Assembly (NCBI GenBank): GCA_002633025.1
Contig: NMRB01000360.1
Span: 1,449 to 65,448 of the forward strand
DNA length: 64,000 nucleotides
DNA from: Notospermus geniculatus
Lineage: Eukaryota; Nemertea; Pilidiophora; Heteronemertea; Lineidae
Direction: 5' to 3'
In this document: positions 10,001 to 23,156 of the stretch, in pieces
Layout: each line of letters starts with the position of its first letter
How positions within the stretch are numbered: position 1 is the first letter of the stretch
The notes under the pieces: generated by a model
Told to the model about the DNA's origin: nothing
Databases searched by the model: none
Seen by the model: only the letters and a program-made list of their open reading frames with translations
Position numbers and translations under genes: made by a program

Positions 10001-13000
10001 GTTCCCGAGATGATGTTTTGGAACCGCCCCTCGTTTCTCTGTCTTCGCCCGCAAGTTAATCCCCTACTCGTGGCCGGGGCAATCTATAACCCCGTCCGCT
10101 GACCTTGCAGTGCATGGCAGATCTCTGGCGAACTGCAGGCTGAGGGCGAAGGGAGGGCAACTGGGTAAGGCCTTGACCGTACGACGGTCAAACTACTCGT
10201 AATTCTGAAGCAACGACAGGAATAAACTGGTCTCAAAGTAAAGACGGACAAATTTGCTAATAATCTGTCATTTGCTGCATACCCATCACTGCTGAATATA
10301 CGGGGGACGTAGTCTTTCAAACCCAGTAAAATAACGACCATAACCAAGCCAGATGTCCCTGCAATGAAAATGTAGAGAGGAAATAAAAAGCCACAAGGAC
10401 ATCTAAGAGGACGACACAATATTCTTTTCTTAAATGTTCATCACTGCCTGTGCTTGTGGTAAACCTTTGTCCTCGTGTGCTGTCCACTTCACCACGGTTT
10501 TTTCGGATGTGTTGGTGTGTCTCATCGGTCATACTCCCAGTCGAGTTATTTTTTTTTTCTTTATTTTCTGCCTTCGTTTTATAAACAATATGCCGTCATT
10601 CCCACAGAACCTTGTGGTGGCGGAGTAGCCTGCATGACTTATTTTAGTGCCCAGAGAGGATCAGTACGTAGAGGAGACTTACAGAAGCAAAAGTATCCGA
10701 CTTTTGCCGATCTACTCGCCTGTGTTGGGTTGTTGGCTCCAAGTAGGTGACCGATTCTTATGTTACAGGCTATGCCAATACCAACTGGAATCTGATAAAT
10801 AAGGTTCGACTGATAAGCAGAAGTAAGTTTCGCACTTAGAAATATAACATCAGTAGGATGTAACTTGGCTTAGATTTTGTTTCATGGTCCAGGGAAACAA
10901 TTAGGCCTAACAAGAATTTCAACATATACCGTACCCACCATAAAAACTATCATTTCGATTTGGAAGAGAACGGACTGAGCGGCAAGCTGTGTTTCCCCAA
11001 GGACACCCGACAGCAATGTCCCAACCTCGAATCCCCACCACTGTAGCGATAACATCAGCATCCCAGAAACTGCTAATTTATTGAGTTGTCCCCACTCCTG
11101 GAAACCTTCGACTGACCAACCTGTAATGAAAACATTTATTTTCGAGATTAGGTCACATCTCTTGTCCAGGAAACGGAGAGCTGTGGCTTCTATCTTTCTC
11201 AACAAAAGACATCTGATTTGATTTTGTGCCCGCATAGACCGTCGATTGTTGCTTTTTTGGAATATATTTGTCGCCAAAACGTGTGTTGATTCGGCGTTCT
11301 GTTATTTGTTTGTGTATCGAAAGGCTATTTTTAAGAAGCAAGTACCATACCATCCCACGTTTCCTTGTACTTCTTGAAGGCTATGGTATATAAAAGAGTC
11401 GTTGAAAACATGGTGAAGAATCCGAGAACCTGGGATATGGCAGATCCCCTGGAGGAAAAGAAAGGATAACTATAAGTATAAAATATGCACATATCATGTG
11501 ACAGATGCAACTGCTCAGCAGTTTTTCGCATAAGTGGTCAGTAGGAATGCAATGAAAAGATCTATGGCCTATCACGATTTCTCGCATTCTGGAGAATCGC
11601 GGTGAGGGGTAATCGTCGGGCCTATAGCCTAATGACAACGAAATCGTTTGCAATGCAGGTTCTTTGAACGTACGTACATAATGCCGAGACCCGCCACAGC
11701 TATCAACAGGTAATGCATCAATGCATTCACAACAGTTCCCAACGCGCCGAATAATATAGTTGGGTATAAGATATTCTGGAAATGCAAAAAGGGAAAGTAA
11801 AACCATAGCCTCGAGTCTGATCATGGATGAGAATAAATAGAAATAAAGAAATTAAGAAATTAAGATGATGAGTCGAAAGCGTATGTGAGAATACCAACCT
11901 GATTTCTAAGATATTTGACTATCACTTGGTTTAGAAAAAGAAACTGAAATCAACAATTTAAAAAAGCGTCTACTCAGCAATCTCGAACTTGAAAAGGAAA
12001 TAATTGATAAGGAAATAGGTACCCATGGGTTTTTTCCTTGTAATTTAGAGGTGGCGTGCAATGTGAATATCATTTTCCTATCGCGGGGTCCATCAGGATC
12101 CATCCGCTGCCAACACGCCAGGACAAAAAAAATGAACCAACGGATATCAGAAACCCATTGGCAAACACTAGTTGGTTACTTACAGCCAATCCAGGTATAA
12201 AATAAAGAATGTAGTCGGCCGCGATCCTGAAAAAAATGTACAAATCATCTCAGAAAGATTAAACACAAAACGTGCAAAGTAAGCCTATGGCCTATTATGA
12301 CCTGCGGGGCCATGCACTCTGCCCCATTCCGCATTTTGACACACCCGCTTGCGTCGCATCTCTCTCAGCAAACATGGCAAAGATGCTTTGTCATGCTGTT
12401 GGCGTAGGCCTTAAATGTCTTCAAAAGTGTTCTTCTGTAGCAAGCTGAAGTTGTGGAAAGTAGTAAGTAGTCTCCGTATTACATCATGTGTCAATGAATC
12501 GAAGACGTAATCGAGCAGGTATGGTAAGTAAGAATCTTGTTAATTCTTCACAATTCATCACCGCATCGCAGTGGTACGTCGCGTGCATTATACAATGCAT
12601 ATACATGTAGGCCTACAATGTTGCTACATTGTACATGCATAAGCTTCGAACTTACTTCGCAATCTTTCTTTCTTGGCCAGCGGCTACTAATATGGACTCT
12701 GCATTCAGCTGGATGGCCCAACATGGTAACAGATAGAGAGAGATGACGTAGATTCCTGTGGGCAATGAGAAGTAGGCCTAGGCCGTATATTATGACGTAA
12801 AAATCTGTATTGGGTTAGACCTACGTAGGCCAAGGGGAGGCCGAAAGCAAAAATGCCGTCCCGCTGATCATGCTAACGTGAACTGTAGGCCCCTAATATT
12901 TAATAATTCAAACGCCATTCACCAAGTCCAAGATATGAAGAGGAAAAGCACTGGCAGCTCAATGATTGGGAAGTTCTTAGGCCTACCTCTTTGTAAATAT

Positions 13001-15058
13001 ATCCCTACTTTCTTTTTATTTGGACTCCCATAGGCTTGGGAGAAGACAGTATCACAAGCTGTCGAAAGGCCAATACCAACACATGAGCCAGTAACGTTGA
13101 TGAGCTGTAAATAAGAAATACATTCACATGATGAGGCAATATCTTGCTCTTTGCAAAAATAACCAGTTTGGGGAGGGGATAACATACCAAGCGACACATG
13201 TATACCGTAGGCCGAGTTCACTGCTTTCTCCCTTTCAGCTCCTGAGTGATGGCCCTGTTTTTGGGGGAGCAACGCACTCCCTGCAGTGTTAACTTACCAT
13301 CTGTGATTCAGATTAAGCATACTGCTTCTAACCTTTTATCAAATAAATATCACTCTGTTTGAGAATGCATAGCCTAAGTCAGGGTATCAGACGGACAAGC
13401 TACTGGTGGCCAAAAGTGACAAAGTGGGTGAATGGAAACTTACTGTATTTGCCAATGCCACTCCGCCAAGGTCAACCGGTGTCAGCCAGTTTCCCACGAA
13501 GGCTATCGCCACTGGTGCCATCAGGTTTGAGAAAAGGGTTACTATGATCTAGGGGCGAAGAACAAAGTTAAGAGTACATGATGTAATACATGTATACTAT
13601 CTAAATTTCATAGGCTGAGTGATATACACATAGCAATTTAAGGGTTCATGATGGTGCGAAGGATAGAGAGACGAAGAACGAAATGGTCCTACATGGAAAC
13701 TGAGGGCAATAATTGTTGCTGCTGACTTTATTTGGGTCTGAAATGACCAAGGTTTTGAAAATACATGTATGTCGAGTTTTGTGTTTCATGGCGTTGCATT
13801 CGCGGATTGCATCTCATTTTCAAAGGAAACCAGAGAGCATTTTTTGCGTCGTTGTTCTGGAGCGTCTCGCCGTCCTCTAATGTGCAGTCTTCAAAATATA
13901 CCGCGAAATGTTCGAATTTGAAGGACTTCGACGCCTGACATCAACAGTGGATTTTAGGTTCCAGATTCTTGGATCAACCAATGGTGAGTATCCTAACACT
14001 TATACACGTAGTTGTTCAACAAGTCAGAGTGCGGTGCTTTGTCACTGCATTGCACAAAAGTGCTTTATTTCATGGCCAGAGCACATTAAATGCATTGTTT
14101 CGGCCAGCAGTGATTCTCCTTACTTGGTTCGTGATGCCACTGGTGCAATAGGAGTTGTCAGTGAGTTGACCAATAGGTGTCACTACGGCACAATTCAATG
14201 CATATAGCGGACCCACTCATTCTTGGTCGAGCACCAATCACGTTGATTTTTCTTGTGTATTGGTCCGCTAGAACTTTGCTGCCATCTTTTGGCAATACGC
14301 GCGGCTGACTGCTCCTATTGCGTCGACACAAGTTATCTACATGTATTTTGGGTTTTCAGTTCATACTGTATCTAGGCTTATTTTTTCTGGCTTGATCACT
14401 GTGCTATCAATCATCTTCTTGTAGACTTTAGGAAAGATTCTTCGTACAGTACAAGGAAAATGCTTGAACTACATGTTGGTTCCAAAATTAATTAGGCCTA
14501 TAAAGAGGGGGATTAGGATAGATATCACTGAAATAAGGTTTTCTGAGGAAACTGCTCAATCATCAGAGCGTCGGAGAAATATGAGTTATGTATCAAACAT
14601 TTTGACAGAGAATGCAAGTCTGTGATGCAGCTATATGTTTGTAAGAGATCTTTCTTGTAACTTACCATCGACCATGCCAGATCAAAGATATACTTCAGCT
14701 CCAGTTTGAACCACGATGGGAAACAACCACATGACTTCTTGCCATCACCCTCAATGGCCAGAGAACCTGTTTCGAAATATAGCCCGATTGCAGGGTATAA
14801 AAACCATGCTATCAGTGATTAACTAAAATCTGCATGGAAAACATTTTTTGGCCCTTGATAGAAATAACCACCTCCCCCGAAACTTCATAAGTTCTGAATC
14901 AGATATAGATCATGTGCAATCACATGTAGCCTACGTTGTTATCAAACTCTAAACTTACTGTAATCAATCTTAATTGCTCCGTAGGATTCACTTGCCAGGA
15001 ATTTCTTCTCCTCGCCGAAGGTCTCTTTTCTCCGTGTCGCATAATTCTGCTCCTCCAT
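7061..15058 (-). CDS. MATE/SLC47-like multidrug and toxin extrusion transporter, copy B
   Basis: Seventeen exons: 15058-14959 (ATG), 14766-14666, 13548-13444, 13104-12987, 12755-12656, 12226-12184, 11943-11899, 11775-11678, 11448-11351, 11120-10930, 10791-10683, 10358-10283, 9903-9834, 9690-9558, 8252-8158, 7891-7756, 7458-7061 (TGA). The sum is 2016 nt, exactly 671 codons plus stop, and every intron phase fits. Recognisable MATE stretches: VGIGLSTACDTVFSQAYGS, LPCWAIQLNAES, FIPGLA, GSAISQ, ETWDGWSVEGFQEWG, QWWGFEVGTLLSGVLG, GHLLGANNPTQA, SSGILRGAGRQ, YCVGLPVGLPLMF, GFWWG, and a final hydrophobic helix after ELLCRRG. The role expected from the family is H+-coupled export of organic cations at the plasma membrane. 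It is about 100 aa longer than the human proteins, through a loop before the last helix and a tail with five N-glycosylation sequons. Two conserved acidic positions appear as Gln (Q296, Q323). Exons 13, 14 and part of 15 are present twice through an assembly overlap (8177-9186 equals 9188-10197); only one set is used here. Confidence 0.92.
8177..9186. repeat. First copy of an about 1,010-bp duplicated contig end
   Basis: Nearly identical to 9188-10197 with a constant offset of 1010; I saw one substitution (near 8341/9351). It ends at a single N at 9187. It contains MATE exons 13 (8893-8824), 14 (8680-8548) and most of 15. The perfect boundary with N and the near-zero divergence indicate an unmerged contig overlap and not a genomic tandem repeat. 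Confidence 0.9.
9188..10197. repeat. Second copy of the about 1,010-bp duplicated contig end
   Basis: Starts directly after N 9187 inside MATE exon 15, so exon 15 is truncated here (9188-9262), and runs without break into unique sequence from 10198. It holds exons 14 (9690-9558) and 13 (9903-9834). Confidence 0.9.
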
Positions 15059-15960
15059 AGCTGAACTTCTTCCTGTTATACCAGCGCACAAGTGATCTTC
15101 CTTTGTAGATCTTGAAATCAAACGAACGTGGAGTGAGTCAATAACAGGTGATTCGACGATGACCATGCAAAAAATTGACTAAAATGGATACCCCAAAATA
15201 TGCTCCGCGGTTTAGGCATAGTCGTCCATTCCAAAATACACTTGCGTCAAAGTCAGTGAAAACTCCCAGAGAGCTACATGTAATACACCAAAACTGCTGT
15301 AATAATGATATGATGGCATACATGTAGGCCTATTTTGCAATTCAGGTAGCCGGATTAGGCCGAGTCGTTAGTTACACTAATGCACACTCTGTTGTAAATG
15401 AAGGTCACGTAATCAACCCATTTCGTGATTTGGAAATGATATCTTGGCCAATGATTGATCTTGATTATTGTATTGATCTGGCCCAGATATCGAAATATTA
15501 AACGATGACCAGTTGACCTGGCAATGGAGGTTTATAGGCCATCCAAGTTTGGGATCATCTCATCAAATCCAAAACTCGACGCATATATTATCTATTTTGT
15601 GATAGCGACATTGGCCTAGCTTTTGTTTTTCTGCGAGTACATATCTAATGGTATGGTTTTCTACCTTTCTCGAGGAGGTCTCCACTGTGTAGTTTTCCAA
15701 ATGTACCCCATCTTGAATGACCTCTGATCCCACGCCATCTTAGACCTCGAGCGTCCTATTGAACTTCCATTAATCGTTATGACTGGAGTGGCGAAGATCG
15801 ATGTTGTCACAACTAAGTGGCGTAAGAAGTCAATAAAGCATGCGTTGTAATGGGAATAAGATATGTTTAATTATTTAGCAGGAGGGTCGATATTTTCAAT
15901 ATCGCAGTGATTTTGTACGGCAAGACCAGGGGCATGGTGACGCTGATATTCCATGCTCTG
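11790..15960. repeat. Tandem segmental duplication, unit B
   Basis: Counterpart of 116-6362, holding exons 1-7 of MATE gene B and its upstream region. The match is seen directly in both exons and introns, so the duplication is recent enough for intron alignment but older than the insertions in unit A. Confidence 0.85.
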
Positions 15961-18900
15961 ATGCCTTATCTGTCTTTGCCCTTTCGTACACACTAACTCT
16001 CTGGCAGACGAATCTTGGTCGCAAAAGTATTTCAACGTTTGCACCCCCAATACTGTTCTGTATACAAATCTATAATTATCATACTGAGGTACATGTAGGG
16101 GACAAGGGCCTATTTTCCACGCCTGCCATGTCCATGCTCTTCATTCGTGAATATCAGTTGTACCCGCGTAAACTTGGCCAGGAATCCGCCCCATGGTATC
16201 CGCTCCCATTCATGGCGATTTAATACACTCTGCATTGTGGGAACTATCCAGTATTTTGCAGTGTTGATGCACATGAACATGTACTTGAGTTGTCACCCAA
16301 TGAGAGGCCCTTCGTTGCAGTTCATGTGCAGAGTTCCTTGACGACAAATGCCAACAACGGCTCACCGATTAAAAAGATTGTTGCACAATGTTATGGACAA
16401 TCGGCACAATCGTGTGACGGCAGTTTGACAAATGTTAATACTATTAGTAACGTTAATTTTATCAAAGCACCTCAAAAATATTCTTATTTTCAAAACGAAT
16501 AAAGGGTGAAACTATCATCAAGTCTTGTGGTTGAATCTGGCCCTTGAAGGCGGCTATGTGACGTCAGAATTTACTCGCAGTTTTTAAAAGGTAAGTGATT
16601 CATTTGATTCTGTTTAATGTTAAATAAAATTGTTAATCCTGTCTCGAATACCGCGCTAAGTAACATGTTCGAAAGACTGCTGATAACAGCATCTTCTTGT
16701 AGACTGGACAGTTGCCATGGATACGGTTTGTTTTCACTTTACCACGAGCGTTGCCAAGGCATCTAAGAGTTCTCTGCGCCAATCACCGACGACGAGGAGA
16801 GAGAGACGGCGAATTCTTACCAATCGTGTGATCAAAATCGACAAAGAAATTCCTCCGGAGGCCACAAACACGTTTTATCTTCATCAATCGCACATTTCTT
16901 TTGGTTGGAGTATAGGACACGACCTTTGAATTCAAAATAAGGCAGATTTTGTCTGAGACGGAATAAGCAGCAGCGTTACGTGGTCGATGGATTTGCCTCT
17001 ATCAGGATGCATCGTAGCAGTTGAGAATTGTACGGTAGTAGTCGCCATATGTAAAATATCGCCTGTATTCCTTCTTTTCAGTATTCAATTTTAAGTTATC
17101 AGTATCAGTAAAGGATAGCTGTTGTATTTTAATTCCGTGGAAACAGTATGGAAAACTGTTACTTGTGAACATTAGATGGCGTCAAGCGGATAACAAGACA
17201 CTCTACAAAGAATGAAAGTCAGTGGTCGGGAAATGAAGGTACGTTTTTATGTATAAAAAACTGGCATTGACTGTCGTATCTTTGTGGCGATATCAGAGAA
17301 TGACATTGAAAAGTAAAGAGACGATAATAATGATCGGATAATTACGTTAATATTGCGCTAACATTAATCCGATATCGATATAGACCACGGCTTATTGTTA
17401 TCGATATCCGTTATACTTTCAAGACGACGAAATTTGATGAATTTCGTGATATCGGTGACTAAACTTGTCATCCACATCCATTGGAGAGATGATTTATCTG
17501 TTTCCTAAGTACAAATTGCTCCTACGTGAATGTATTGTTCTGCAATGCGGTTACTCTGCTGTAAATAAGTTTCCTGTTATTTTTATGAGCAGCGCTACAT
17601 CGAAACTGGCAGAGTTCTTTACTACTTTAAATCATCCAATTTGCACTGAATACTAAGGCTACTGTCACACTGAAGTAGTTCACAAAACGTCCTGCCCCGT
17701 CCTAAAAAAATCGTAAAACGGGCTAGAACGTGTAATGTTGGCCAAATAATGTCTCGAAGTGCTGGAGCACCCTTCCCGTCAGAGCCCGTCCATGAAGTTC
17801 GTAGAAAGACAGTAAAAAGTTGCCACTACGTCCACTCCGTTCGCACCCAGTTAAGAACGTACTGAGAACTAGCTCAGTGTGATGGGGCATAACTACAACT
17901 AGCGAAACCGGTACTGAAAACCTAGGCCCCAAAGCTTTTCCTTGGCTCGAAACACGAAACGCCCACTTTCAACTACGAGCAGCTTTTATCTGCATGGGGG
18001 AACTGCGACGAATTTGCTCTCATGGTGATACCAAAGGAGACATGTCTTCTTGACCTTTTCTTCAAGCAACTTAATAGCAAATCCGTTTTATCCGTCTTAC
18101 TGTTTATGGATCTCTGTCATTTTCTCTGAATCTTTCGGTGTCGTGCGTAATCAGCATAACAAATGCTGCTGACCGGATGAGATCCACGCAAGGTCGTTAG
18201 TGTTACCGTCAGCGGGATAATCTCTTAAACTCTCTATTGTCGCATGTTGTTGTCACGAAAATGAATCGGATTCGATACTAATAGATAATACGCAGATATT
18301 CCATTACAATCGATGACGGACATAATAACTTACCTAGTAAATCAAAGGGGTCGATGGTCGCAATACAAGCAGATCGATACTGTTCGAAACCAATCAAGAT
18401 CCTGCGTTTCCTTGTTAAAGTAAACGCTTCTGGTAAAGTTTTTTTTGAAATTTTTTGGATGATAGACTTTGTTAATGTTTTTTTCGGACTTGACATGTGG
18501 AAAACTTTCTACTGGGAATTCAAATGATACACGGTCTCCCCTGTCCCCTCTGGCATCACAAGTGCTGACCCATGTTTCTGCATACCGTCATGGAAACGAT
18601 CTGCTCTGCGCAATCTACACTTCCCCGTATACTCCTCAACTATCATGATAGCTAATTCAAATATCATTCCCCTTATGTTGCTGAGTCTTCCTCAAGAGCC
18701 TGGACGGATGAGATCCAAGGTCGCACATTCCATCAAGAGGAGAAATAGATTGACGATAGTGGTAAGGACAGGAATGGATACACCCTAGCCCAAGGCAAAC
18801 ACGAAAAATTACCATAGAATTTCTCGGCGCCGTTTTGCTTTCCTGGACTGATTGGGACTTGCCTTAAGTTTCTACGTCATCAGTTTGTAGTCGTATCCGA

Positions 18901-19299
18901 CCAACTGATTGCCTCCACGAAGCAGAGTTTGAAATAACCACACAAACCCTCGCTGTCCCATCCAATTCCTAGATTGTTGGGAATATCGATCAATATATCT
19001 GCAACATACGGGAGTGAGCCACCACTCCATCCATGGACGTCAGCGTAGAAAGAAATGAAATAGTACCCCGTATGCTCTGAATATCAAGTGGATTGATAAG
19101 GGCTGAAAGGAGCAAGGCAAATATTTGAGCATTTTCGTACTTCGAAAGGCGGTTAACATAGCTGGACTGATACGACCTCGTTGACAAATATAAACGAACA
19201 GCGAAGAGGATGCTAAGACTAGGAGGCTCACGCTCTCATGCGTCCATCTTTACTTTCCTGAAGAATCCAACGTCTTTTGTTGACCTATACGATTTTCAG
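15961..19299. other. Intergenic, no gene recognised
   Basis: Short open frames only, none with family motifs or a consistent splice chain. It may include promoter or 5' UTR sequence of MATE-B, but no exon can be fixed. Confidence 0.5.
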
Positions 19300-19387
19300 T
19301 CTAGAAGCAGGACAGCAAGCCGTCCATTTCTATACGGATGACTATCCATCCGTATTGAAGTGGACGGCTTGCTGTCCTGCTTCTAGA
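19300..19387. repeat. Near-perfect 88-bp hairpin
   Basis: Arms TCTAGAAGCAGGACAGCAAG... (19300-19326) and the exact complement (19361-19387), then further pairing with one mismatch down to a loop of about 6 nt. It is either a very short MITE or a stem-loop of pre-microRNA size. Perfect arms favour a young inverted repeat. Confidence 0.85.
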
Positions 19388-22300
19388 ATGATTTCGCCTA
19401 CTTCCTGATCAGATATAGGCCTACCAGGCCCTCTCCTTCTTCTTCTCCACTAAAGAAGCTCCGGTCGAACGCCGCGTTTTGGAGTCCTGGTGGCGACCAT
19501 ACAAGTGCAAAAACTCTACATGTGGGGATGTTGGTCAGCAATAACAAATTTTGTTTTCTTATCCCTCGAACAAAGCTCCCCCAAAGTGTATAATCAAATT
19601 GCACGTTTGAGAAAACCACTCTGTATAAGAAAAGGCGTTGAACTCATGCCTTAACACTGCTGAACGGCATTTCCTATCATTTGAATCTAAATTACACGAA
19701 GTCAGCTTACAGCATTCTACCTCACCGATACTCTATTACCCGTTACTGAAAAAAAGAGTTCCTTTGCCGTCTCCCCCCGGCGATACAGCGTCATGTACAA
19801 TCGTCTAGTTCTGAGTGAAGAGGATGTCTCGAAGAACATCAATCTCGCCGAGTGGACGTTTAATTGCCGAGTAATTACCAGCAAATGCGATTTGGTTGTA
19901 GATCTATCACAGAGCAAACATGTGGAGATGCTACGTGGAAAAAATGACGATAAAGTAAATGGCCTAGTCTCTCGTGTTCGGTACTTATTCATCTTTCAAA
20001 ATGGTGTTCTACGAAAGTTGCTGTCATATGAAGGTCAAATGTTCTCGGAAAGATCATAATGCACTATATCTTTACACTCAAGGGAAGGCTTCTAGAGAGT
20101 GTATACATGTATTTTCCGTATCTGGATTTTGATACCATGACTTGAAGACCCCCTTCCTGGCAAGTCTGGGAATCCATCACAAAGAAGCCAGCTCACGGTC
20201 GTCAACTTAATCAGGATCGAAATTCCGCAGTGAATGAGGAATACAGTGACCGCAAGTGATTGAATGTGTGAGGAGCCTAAACATGCAGAGGCATGATATT
20301 TCGTGACTACACCTCACTTCGAGATACATCGCGGGGGCTTATCGCAATTATTACGACAAACCCATACAGCACTACACTTCCTTGAAGTTGACAGTACGGA
20401 TAAATTAAATGATGGATTGCTTCCATGGGACGTTACATTCGCAATACGAAAGCAAAGAAGACTAACAGGATATAAGACTTGTGTAAGAAGAAACGCCATG
20501 GCTGATGTAAGCCATTAGAGGTAAAGAATCCGTCGAAGTGCACCAAATCCATGATTCACTGCAGTGTTTGCGTCGAAGAATCGTTCCGATCCAATCTTAA
20601 CACTAACTTATTGTCTTTGGCAAAATGTCACCGAGGAAGAAGCGCTCTGAACTGTTTTATCGATGTCTACATGTTGCGATGATGTGTTTCCCCGCGTCGA
20701 AACGACACGTACGCAGATCTGGGATTGCCGTCCAATAAGGCGGACAATTAGAAGCCGGAAAGATCTACATTGCGCCAGTCCATCAAACCCCGGAAGTTTA
20801 TTTGTAGGTGTTATTGGTATCTTCCGTGATTCGTTTGTTGATTAGCTGTGACACCGATATTGCAACAACTTGTCCGAAGCTTATCATTGAAGAACACATG
20901 ATGGGACTCCGGGTTTCTTTGATTTGTAACAAGTTCTGTTGGTTTTGGTACCTGTGACAATTCTGTCCTAATGACTAATGGAAACTCCGGTCGATTAATC
21001 AAACAGGAAGAACGAATTGATGACGTTCTTCGGATTTTAATGTTGGCAAATGGACAATTTCTTGGAAACACTAGGCGCTTCGAAACGACTTTTGCAAGTT
21101 CCTTGCAAAATTAAGACATCGTCACCATTTACAGGACGGGTTCTTCACCCCATGGTGTAGATAACCGAAGTCAACCAAACTCTTTGAATTGTTCCCAAAG
21201 AATATGTTGGTTTGTATTTTCCCTGATAAGATGTTATTAATTTATCAAGTTCAGCTTACAGACATGATTTAGATGTGATTTCCGAAATCTCTATCGGACC
21301 CTTTCGCCTTTCGTGTTTGTGCGATGCGAACGACCGCTGGCTGTTAATCGCTGTCAGTTGGGCAATTCCAATTTCGGTCTCGCGTGTTTACTAACGGGAG
21401 ATTTTCGTCGCCGATCGTTTTTATGTTGCCTAATAAACAGTATACATGTATATGCCACAACTTCTACCAGTCCTATCGTGACCAACCTCCTTCGGCAAAA
21501 GTGAGTTTTATCAGAACAAATAGGGTAAACAACTTGTTATTATCTTCGCTGCTATGGTAACGGACTAATCGTCTCCTCGTATGTTATTTGTGCGGCTGTA
21601 TTTTGTAATCCAACCTGGACCAGTTATTAACTATTGACGACTGTGATTATCCCGTCCATGACAAATGTACCATGTTCTTTCCGATGGTACTGTGTGACCA
21701 TTGGATACCCGACGTCCGGCAAAACAGAAAGCTGGGATCATCTATCTCTGCTTCATTTATAACGTTGTCGTCTGCTGTCAGTTACTGTGTGATTAAGCTT
21801 TGTCTAACAAGCTGTGTCTACTGGAGACTTTGGACGCCCTCGATATTAAAAGGATTAACATTAACTATATATTCGCTAGCAGAGTGTTCGCTGCAGGAAC
21901 ACGATTGTTGTAAGTGGAAGTGGTTGCCGCCGGCTGAGCTTAGAATTTCATGAATGACGTAGAACGGAATTGCGCCCGCGAGTTTTTAAAAAAATGTCTT
22001 TTGGTGAACTTTTATCGGTTATATGTTCGGTATGTGTGAACTGAAATAACGTCACAGATAGTGCAGTCATCCAGGTCGTCCATTACATGGTTCGATCTCA
22101 TTCACACCTCATTTTTTTCCACTTGATGCAAATTATAATTGAAATCAGGAGGACATACACTGTTGTGCCATTCCAATCATATAAAAAAACACACTTGACA
22201 CTAGATGGCGTTATCTTCTATAACACCACTAGCGCAGGTGCTAGGTTTCCATCTTGAAAGTAGTGCAGATTACTACATTTTGGTAAAGGTTTTTAACCAT

Positions 22301-23029
22301 CGTGAACAGGCCAGCCGTGTCACCGCCAACCCAGTGGCATCTACGCTAGATGATAGATGATGTTGAAAAGTGGTGCTGTTGGGTTCAAGGCGAATATTTT
22401 CAGACTAAAAGGACTTCGTGTTGATAACAAGTGGTATTAGAAATGAACTGAATACTAATTAGAAAGAATTGTGCGATTAGGCCGACCGAACTATTTCTAC
22501 ATGCGCGCCGGCAAAATCCAAAATGACGGCCTTCCACCTACGCTAGTAGTGAAATGAGGCACGATATTTCGCCGCTAGTGTCAAGTGTGATAAAAACGTT
22601 TTGAATACATGTATTTTAACACTACATGTAGAACATTATGTTCAAGTTACTGAGTCGATCTCAATTGCTTACTTCAGTAGGCCTATTCATGGAACACCTC
22701 TATTTTTCAGGCAATGGACCTCGCCTGCCGAAGTCGGGAATAACCAAATGGATTATCATAAATAAATTGGCAAAGATAAAGCTGGATGACTTGGATACTG
22801 CGGCGGCTGTAAAGGTGAGCAACGGACACTCTTTCGTTGTCCGCAAATCCTTGTTTTCTACGTATAGGCTATTCAGGTACATTTATGTCATCGATGTCAT
22901 ATGTATTTTGTACAATTCGCGAGGTTGAAATTTGAAGGCCAGGATAAAAAATCGATGTGAATCGCATGGGTCGAAAGACGATCGGAAGCCCATCATCGAT
23001 CATATCGCCATCGCGTTCAAATTGGACTA
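19388..23029. other. Intergenic, no gene recognised
   Basis: No splice-consistent exon chain or protein motif seen. At 22199-22210 an ACACTAGATGGCG-type string resembles the CTCF core motif. Confidence 0.5.
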
Positions 23030-23156
23030 GGGAGTTTTCGCAAAGCCCCCGAAACGCCAACGCGAACGCCAAACCCATTGTTCGATGCCAAGAAGAGAGC
23101 ACCGAACAAAAGGATAGACGTTCGCGTTCGCGTTTCGGGGGCTTTGCGGAAACTCT
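23030..23156. mobile_element. Palindromic MITE, family 1, second copy
   Basis: Same arms as 1441-1574 (GGAGTTTTCGCAAAGCCCCC and a near-complement at the other end). The unique centre matches the first copy in reverse orientation, including CCATTGTTCGATGCCA. Two members in one window define a family. Confidence 0.85.

Noticed and set aside
8177-10197. Real internal duplication of MATE helices
   Set aside because: A single N at the join, almost no divergence over exons and introns alike, and an exact reading frame when one copy is dropped point to an assembly overlap.
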